This document shows positions 59,118 through 64,000 of a stretch of 64,000 bases of DNA, piece by piece; within the stretch, counting starts at the first letter, position 1, and every line of letters begins with the position of its first letter. The translations under genes were made by a program, and so were the position numbers. This stretch comes from Brassica napus (lineage: Eukaryota > Streptophyta > Magnoliopsida > Brassicales > Brassicaceae). The notes under the pieces are model-generated. The model was not told where the DNA came from, did no database searches, and worked only from the letters and a program-made list of their open reading frames with translations. Where the stretch lies: assembly GCF_020379485.1 (NCBI RefSeq), contig NC_063436.1, forward strand, positions 20,768,423 through 20,832,422, read 5' to 3'.

Positions 59118-61600
59118 GTCCGTTTCCGCGCTACGCGCGGATTATATATTTTTATTTAAAATTTTGATTTTGATTTTTTGACTTAATATGTTAATTGTTT
59201 TATTTTAATATTTTATTAAATTTTGTAAATGTTTACATATCTATTTAACCTGTTTTCTGATTATTTATTTTTTATGTTTTTGTTTTTTATGTTTTTGTTT
59301 GATTTGAAAATAAAATATGAAATTTTAATATTTTTCCATTTAACACATTGTGTAATTACAAAACAGATTTTCAATTTTGAATCCGCCTAGGACGGATCAG
59401 ATATCCGCCGGATATTACAATTTTTAGAAGGATATCCGACATCCGGATATCCGAGAACCCCGAATCCGGATAAGGATAGTTAAATTATGGATCCACCAGA
59501 TAAAGATCTGGATCCTTAAAATAAATAAAAAATAATATTAATGTATATAAAATATTAACAATAATTTAAAAATAAAAAATATATAATTTTTTTTAATTTT
59601 TTTATGTATAATATTACATAATTTACATAAAATTTATATATACTATTAAAAATGAAATATATTAAATAAAATTAATTTTTATATATAGATATTATTATTT
59701 TTGAAATAGTTATTAATAAAACTTACGGATCTAGATATCCGGACTAAAAAATTAAAATATCTGGATCTGGATCCGGATCCGGCTTTGACGGATCCAACAT
59801 TTTATTAAGAAAAAAGAACAACCATGCTCTGGATTGGATATATTCAGAAAGAGAAATGTTTGGAAAAGAAAAGTTAGTTAGACACAAAAAAAAAAAAGAC
59901 AAACTGATTGCAGAAATTAAGAGACATGCAAAAAAGAATTGCCAATAAAAACATCAATTGTCGACCATAAAATGAACTTATAATAAAAAACATGTATATA
60001 AAAGTGATAAGTTGTCTTACACGTTCCTTCCCCACTTCTCAGTGGCTGTTGCAACTTTATCTTATGTACCATGGCCAGTATATTTTAGATAATGACCAAA
60101 TGTTTTCTTTGTGGGGTAAGGAAGCTTGGAAAAGGCTCCTAACTCTTTTGAGTACATAAAACGCTGCTTTCTGAAGTCAAAAAAAATTTATTCCATGTCT
60201 CCTGAGGATGACGAACCAGTCATCTGCAAACATCAAAGGGCTTAACTGATAAAACATCATAAGTAAGAGTACTGAAATAACCTCAAGCATTCTAGGATAA
60301 AGAGGATTCAAATAGTATACGGTATATATTCATTATTAATTTTTGCAGAGACTGTGTGTTCATTCGTTGGAGGTAAACACTGAACTTTACATATATTCAG
60401 TCATTAAAGTAGTCTAAATCTAGTTTACAATCCAAACCAGTCACCGAGACTATTTTAGTGGCAGCCTAACAACTGAATCTAAAATCTCAAATGAGCTTAC
60501 TTGGCTACGAAAATGAAGAGGCACAACTTTTTTAGAACCAGAAAACTTGGCTGGGGTGACTTTAAACGCATCTGCCTGGATGATACTGTTAACCTGTGAA
60601 TCAATACACAAACACATGGCCATCATAAGCCTTTAACTCAAGTAAACAAATAGCAGGCATAAGAGTGATGATTTACCTTGCTAAACTGGATAAAACACTT
60701 GAAATCCACAGACCACATAGTGAAAAGCAAGACTAAGATGTGAGAAGCAAGAAGATCACCAAAACCGATCATAGCATCGATGAAATCTACGTTAGGCACG
60801 ATTGTAGCCAACCACGTAGCATAGAGGATAGCAAACGGCCAAACATCCAAAGGCCACGCCCAGTGTTTCTTCCTACACAAGTCGACCTTGTCCACTACCT
60901 TTCCTCCCACGTGAAAGCTTGACATCTCAAACGAATCCCCTAGGTCACCGTCAGTGATCTAAACTTTCTTGGGTTCTGCACAACCTTTGATAAGAGACCT
61001 CGTAATCGATTTCAGCAATATTAGAACACGAATCTCAATTGGTATTGAGAAACGGTGCAACGAATCGAAAATCTACAAAAATCTGCCTAGTGTCAACCAT
61101 TCAAAGCATCGGCGAATCGAGAAAGATGATTATGAAGCAGATCTAAGGAGAAGGTGAAGAGACGAACCTTTAGGCTTGGATTGAGTCTAGAGGATCTAAG
61201 CTAGGGTTTTCCAATCACGGTGTAACCTAAAGAAATCGCTATCTCGTCGTTTCCTCTCACCTAAACGCCTCACGATTGAGGTTATTCCCATGAAAGATGT
61301 ACGATTAACATGGTTAAACCTTTTTTAAGAAACAGGGTTCACTAATTAATGTGCTAGCGAGAAGAGGAATCGGTAAAAACAACGCATCACTTACGTCATT
61401 CCATTTAGAGATTGGGCCAACCAATAACATGTGAAAGCCCAAATCAAAACAAAACAAAACACACCGTAAACCCACTCGAAAAACAATAAAACACGGAGGA
61501 CCCACTGTCGACGTGACGTGGCAGAATGAATGGCTGAGAATATTTCGCCCATGTGGCATCCTTTATAACATCCAAAATTAATCCCTTTTATATAGTGGGA
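59114..61600 (-). mobile_element. Helitron with captured P5A-ATPase fragment, inserted in defensin-like gene
   Basis: On the minus strand it starts TCCCACTATATAAAAGGGAT (5' end at 61600). It ends with a GC hairpin (CCGCGCGTAGCGCGG), about 12 bases, then CTAG at 59117-59114. Flanking host bases are A (59113) and T (61601). Both ends are fixed independently by the coding frame of the interrupted gene. It holds GGATCCGG/GGATATCC repeats near its 3' end (59390-59790) and a gene fragment in its centre. Confidence 0.9.
60021..60925 (-). pseudogene. Captured 5' fragment of a P5A-type ATPase gene (PDR2/MIA-like)
   Basis: Three exons with introns retained: 60925 to about 60675 (start MSSFHVGGKVVDKVDLCRKK, then LDVWPFAILYATWLATIVP), about 60594-60500 (ADAFKVTPAKFSGSKKVVPL, HFRSQ) and 60223-60021 (FDFRKQRFMYSKELGAFSKL, ATEKWGRNV). 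They match the N-terminus of the endoplasmic-reticulum P5A ATPase (Arabidopsis At5g23630), which handles transmembrane-helix quality control and phosphate-starvation root responses. Exon 3 has two in-frame TAA stops (after GDME and after TGHGT). All catalytic domains are missing. Retained introns show DNA-level capture, not retroposition. Upstream sequence to about 61260 looks like its own leader and promoter. Confidence 0.85.
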
Positions 61601-61691
61601 TTGCACAAGTCATAACTATAATGGAGGACAGTGTGATGCTACAAAAGGTGGAGAACTACCGCAATGTTGTTGCTATAACTATATTAATTAG
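61601..61691 (+). pseudogene. Defensin-like gene, 3' part beyond the Helitron
   Basis: Directly after the Helitron 5' end the plus strand continues the frame interrupted at 59113: one base completes the split Tyr codon. Cysteines 4-8 follow (first residue after the junction, then GGQC, then a CCC triplet) and a TAG stop at 61689-61691. Without the insert the gene would encode about 83 residues with eight cysteines, a standard DEFL layout. No second frame lesion was seen, so the insertion may be recent. Confidence 0.85.
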
Positions 61692-61809
61692 TTTTTGCTA
61701 AACTGTGATTTAAGCAATATGTCTTACTCATACCAGATTTTAAGTATGAATCTATACAATTATTTTAAAATATCATCATTGCGTATTATTTATAAGATAG
61801 CCATTAACA

Positions 61810-62414
61810 TCTATACTATTAAAGCAGGATCTTATTGTCATTTTTACTTTAGACTGCCATTTTCTTTACTAACATTGCATATTTCATTAAGGGTAATCAA
61901 GTAAAATATTAATAACACATCTATATTGGGTTATTTTTTCGGATCCAGCCCACATCAGATCTCTCTTGGGCCATTTGGGCCGATTAAGAAATCAGATTCA
62001 ATTATCACATTTTTTTTTCCTTTGGGCCATTAAATCCAAGTTCAAATAATTTTTTTTCAACTATTCTTAATTATTATTTTTTTCTTTTTTTAATATAATT
62101 TAAGTATTCATAAAAAAAATTGAATTTTTCATTGAAAAGTATAAATCTTTACCAAACGTATACAATTTCTTTTATTAAAATATTAACTACATAATAAAAT
62201 TAATTTATCAGAGTTATACCAACTTATTTCATTAAAGAAATAAAGTTTAATTTTTTAAACATAAATAGCCATTTAAAACAAAATACGATAAATAAAGATA
62301 AAAAGTTTAAGTCTTTTATAAAATAAAACACAAATATATGAAAATATGACATTTACTAAATATTTATCAATTAAAAAAAAACCCCGTGCTTTGAAAGCGC
62401 GGGTCAAAATCTAG
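61810..62414 (+). mobile_element. Short non-autonomous Helitron, complete
   Basis: It starts TCTATACTATTAAAGCAGGA. It ends CCCGTGCTTTGAAAGCGCGG, GTCAAAAT and CTAG (62411-62414). Preceded by host A; followed at once by a second Helitron 5' end. Confidence 0.9.
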
Positions 62415-62940
62415 TCTATACTATTAAAGGAGGATCCTATTGTCATTTTTACCTTAGTCTGCCCTTTTCTTTACTAACATTGCATGTTTCATTAAGTGCA
62501 ATCAAATAATATTAATAACACATCTATATTGGGTCATTTTTTCAGATCTAGCCCACATCAGATCTCTCTTGGGCCATTTGAGCCGATTAAGAAATTATCT
62601 AATTCTCATATTTTTTTCCTTTGGGCCATTGAATTCAAGTTCAAATGATTTGTTTTCAACTATTATTAATTATTATTATTTTTTCTTAATATAATTTAAG
62701 CATTCATAAAAAAAATTGATTTTTTCATTGAAAAGTATAAATCTTTATTAAAAGTATATAATTCTTTTTATTAAAATATTAAACATATAATAAAATTAAT
62801 TTATCAGAGTTATACCAACTTAATTCATTAAAAAATAAAGTTTAATTTTTTAAACATACATAATTATTTAAAATGAAATACGATAAATAAAGATAAAAAG
62901 TTTAAGTCTTTTATAAAATAAAACATAAATATATGAAAAT
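62415..62940 (+). mobile_element. Second Helitron copy of the same family, 3'-truncated
   Basis: It starts TCTATACTATTAAAGGAGGA and tracks the preceding copy closely (GGGCCATTTGGGCC-type patch, AATTAATTTATCAGAGTTATAC, AAGTTTAAGTCTTTTATAAA). Similarity stops at ATATATGAAAAT near 62940, so the hairpin and CTAG are missing. Confidence 0.85.
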
Positions 62941-63225
62941 TGGGCCCATTGCTTTTGTTCCATCAGCACTCTCCTAGAATTGGGCCTGACACTAATAGTA
63001 TATTTAGTCGCGTGAATATATTCTAAAAAATTTCAAGACTTTTAATTTTGATTTGCAGACTAAACAATACACTTATAGATTTTGTGGCCAGTTTAGCAAT
63101 AATTTTAATTTTTGGTCAAAGCAATAGCTTTCTTTTGAATATATGTTAAATTTACTCAAAAGAAAAAATATATTGTTTTACAATTTGTGCTACATATTTC
63201 AGACATAAGAAACTTGTATCCTAAG
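62941..63225. other. Intergenic, AT-rich
   Basis: GGGCCC-containing sequence joins the truncated Helitron; otherwise nothing seen. Confidence 0.4.
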
Positions 63226-63356
63226 AGCAACAATATCGGCCAGTTTCTTAAAATGAGGTTCTAGAAAATAAAATAATTAAGTTATGTAAATAGAGACATG
63301 TGAAACAAAATGTGTTTAAAACATGATGTAGAACTAAAAGTTAATAATGGGTTCTT

Positions 63357-63682
63357 AGAGCATCAGCATCGTGGAAACCCAATCCCGTTTCTTAATTTTT
63401 TTTTGCTTTACCTGTTTAAAAAAAAAGAAAATCAATCGCGGAATGCCAAATGTCGTGGAACCTACAAAATAGTGTAAAAACCCACAAGAAACATCATTTT
63501 TTCGTGACAAGAAGCCACGTTTTTTTCCATTTTGTAGGACCCACCCCACCTTTTCTCCATAAAGATGTTTTAAAAGTCTTTAGTTTAGAACTTATTGTTT
63601 TTCTTTCTTCACTTTTTTTTTTCTTTTTTTCTTTATCTTTATATCTTAGATACTTTCTAAGACCATACGTTGGAGCTGCTCT
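63357..63682. mobile_element. MITE with GAGCATCAGC / GAGCAGCTCC inverted ends
   Basis: The left end GAGCATCAGCATCGTGG (about 63358) and the right end, read on minus, GAGCAGCTCCAACGTATGG (about 63682) are imperfect inverted repeats, flanked by TTA and TAA. A similar start, GAGCAACAATATCGGCC, at 63224 may belong to an overlapping older copy. The core has long T-runs and no coding capacity. Confidence 0.55.
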
Positions 63683-63699
63683 AACATAACCCGACATAA

Positions 63700-64000
63700 A
63701 GCAATATTTTAAGATAGCATTGTGTAGTCTGAGTTCCTACATATTCTTCTGGTGTGATTCAATTTAACATAACCCGATAAAATATCAAGAAGTATTCTGT
63801 TACACAAAATATAACATTGGTATACAGAAAATATCAAGATGTACGTATCTAATGTATATGTATAGCAACAATATTTAAGCACCAAGATGTAGTCACAACG
63901 GAAAACAAAACAATATAATATATATTTATATATATATAAAAGTACAAAGATTTAGGACTCATACTGACCATTGTCCAATGGAATCAGTGTTGTCATGCTG
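63700..64000. other. Right edge, no gene seen
   Basis: AT-rich sequence up to the window edge; nothing supported. Confidence 0.4.

Noticed and set aside
61314..61606. Two overlapping minus-strand frames near 61.3-61.6 kb
   Set aside because: They lie in the 5' terminal region of the Helitron and have no protein features; treated as element sequence.

Overview
This is nuclear DNA of a crucifer, most likely tribe Brassiceae (Brassica or Raphanus). The genes have short introns in AT-rich DNA. The recognisable genes, in order, match from memory the Arabidopsis thaliana chromosome 2 pericentromeric block from about At2g12400 to At2g13540: tetraspan membrane protein, SAM-domain protein, SCPL43, NUB1, RITF1/PLATZ, AGT1, C2 protein, GidA/MnmG and ABH1/CBP80. 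No alignment was run. Exon models below were built by hand from splice sites and reading-frame phase.

Layout. 1-949: 5' part of a membrane-protein gene (minus). 2285-2731: LINE ORF1 relic. 3223-4497: SAM-like protein (minus). 6921-9243: serine carboxypeptidase-like (minus), sharing a divergent promoter with a domesticated PIF/Harbinger transposase gene at 9732-11018 (plus). 11984-12600: hAT-like MITE. 12971-15242: Helitron lying directly upstream of NUB1 (15451-18091, plus). 21899-23577: PLATZ factor (plus). 24-28 kb: LINE, hAT-MITE and Copia relics. 28428-34444: two Helitrons head to tail. 35596-37168: peroxisomal AGT1 (plus). 38107-39321: C2-domain protein (minus). 40387-44915: organellar MnmG/GidA (minus). 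45942-51575: CBP80 (minus). 53845-55801: a TIR domain joined to six EF-hands (minus). 56445-57563: Helitron. 58798-61691: a defensin-like gene split by a 2.5-kb Helitron that carries a P5A-ATPase gene fragment. 61810 to about 62940: two more Helitrons in tandem. 63.2-63.7 kb: MITE.

The most unusual locus is 53845-55801. An intact plant TIR domain, with the catalytic Glu of NAD-cleaving TIRs in place, is spliced in frame to three duplicated exons, each carrying an EF-hand pair, and a decayed fifth exon. All phases agree and give a 447-residue model with no NB-ARC or LRR. Each EF-hand exon is followed by an in-frame TGA inside its intron's donor site, so every intron-retention event would end the protein cleanly after one more EF-hand pair. 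This suggests calcium-gated TIR signalling, but that function is inference.

The second theme is Helitron activity: seven elements with TC 5' ends (six of them also ending in hairpin plus CTAG; the seventh is 3'-truncated), two head-to-tail junctions, one insertion about 0.2 kb from the NUB1 start codon, and one that breaks a defensin-like gene at an exact A|T target. No tRNA, rRNA or CRISPR array was seen.
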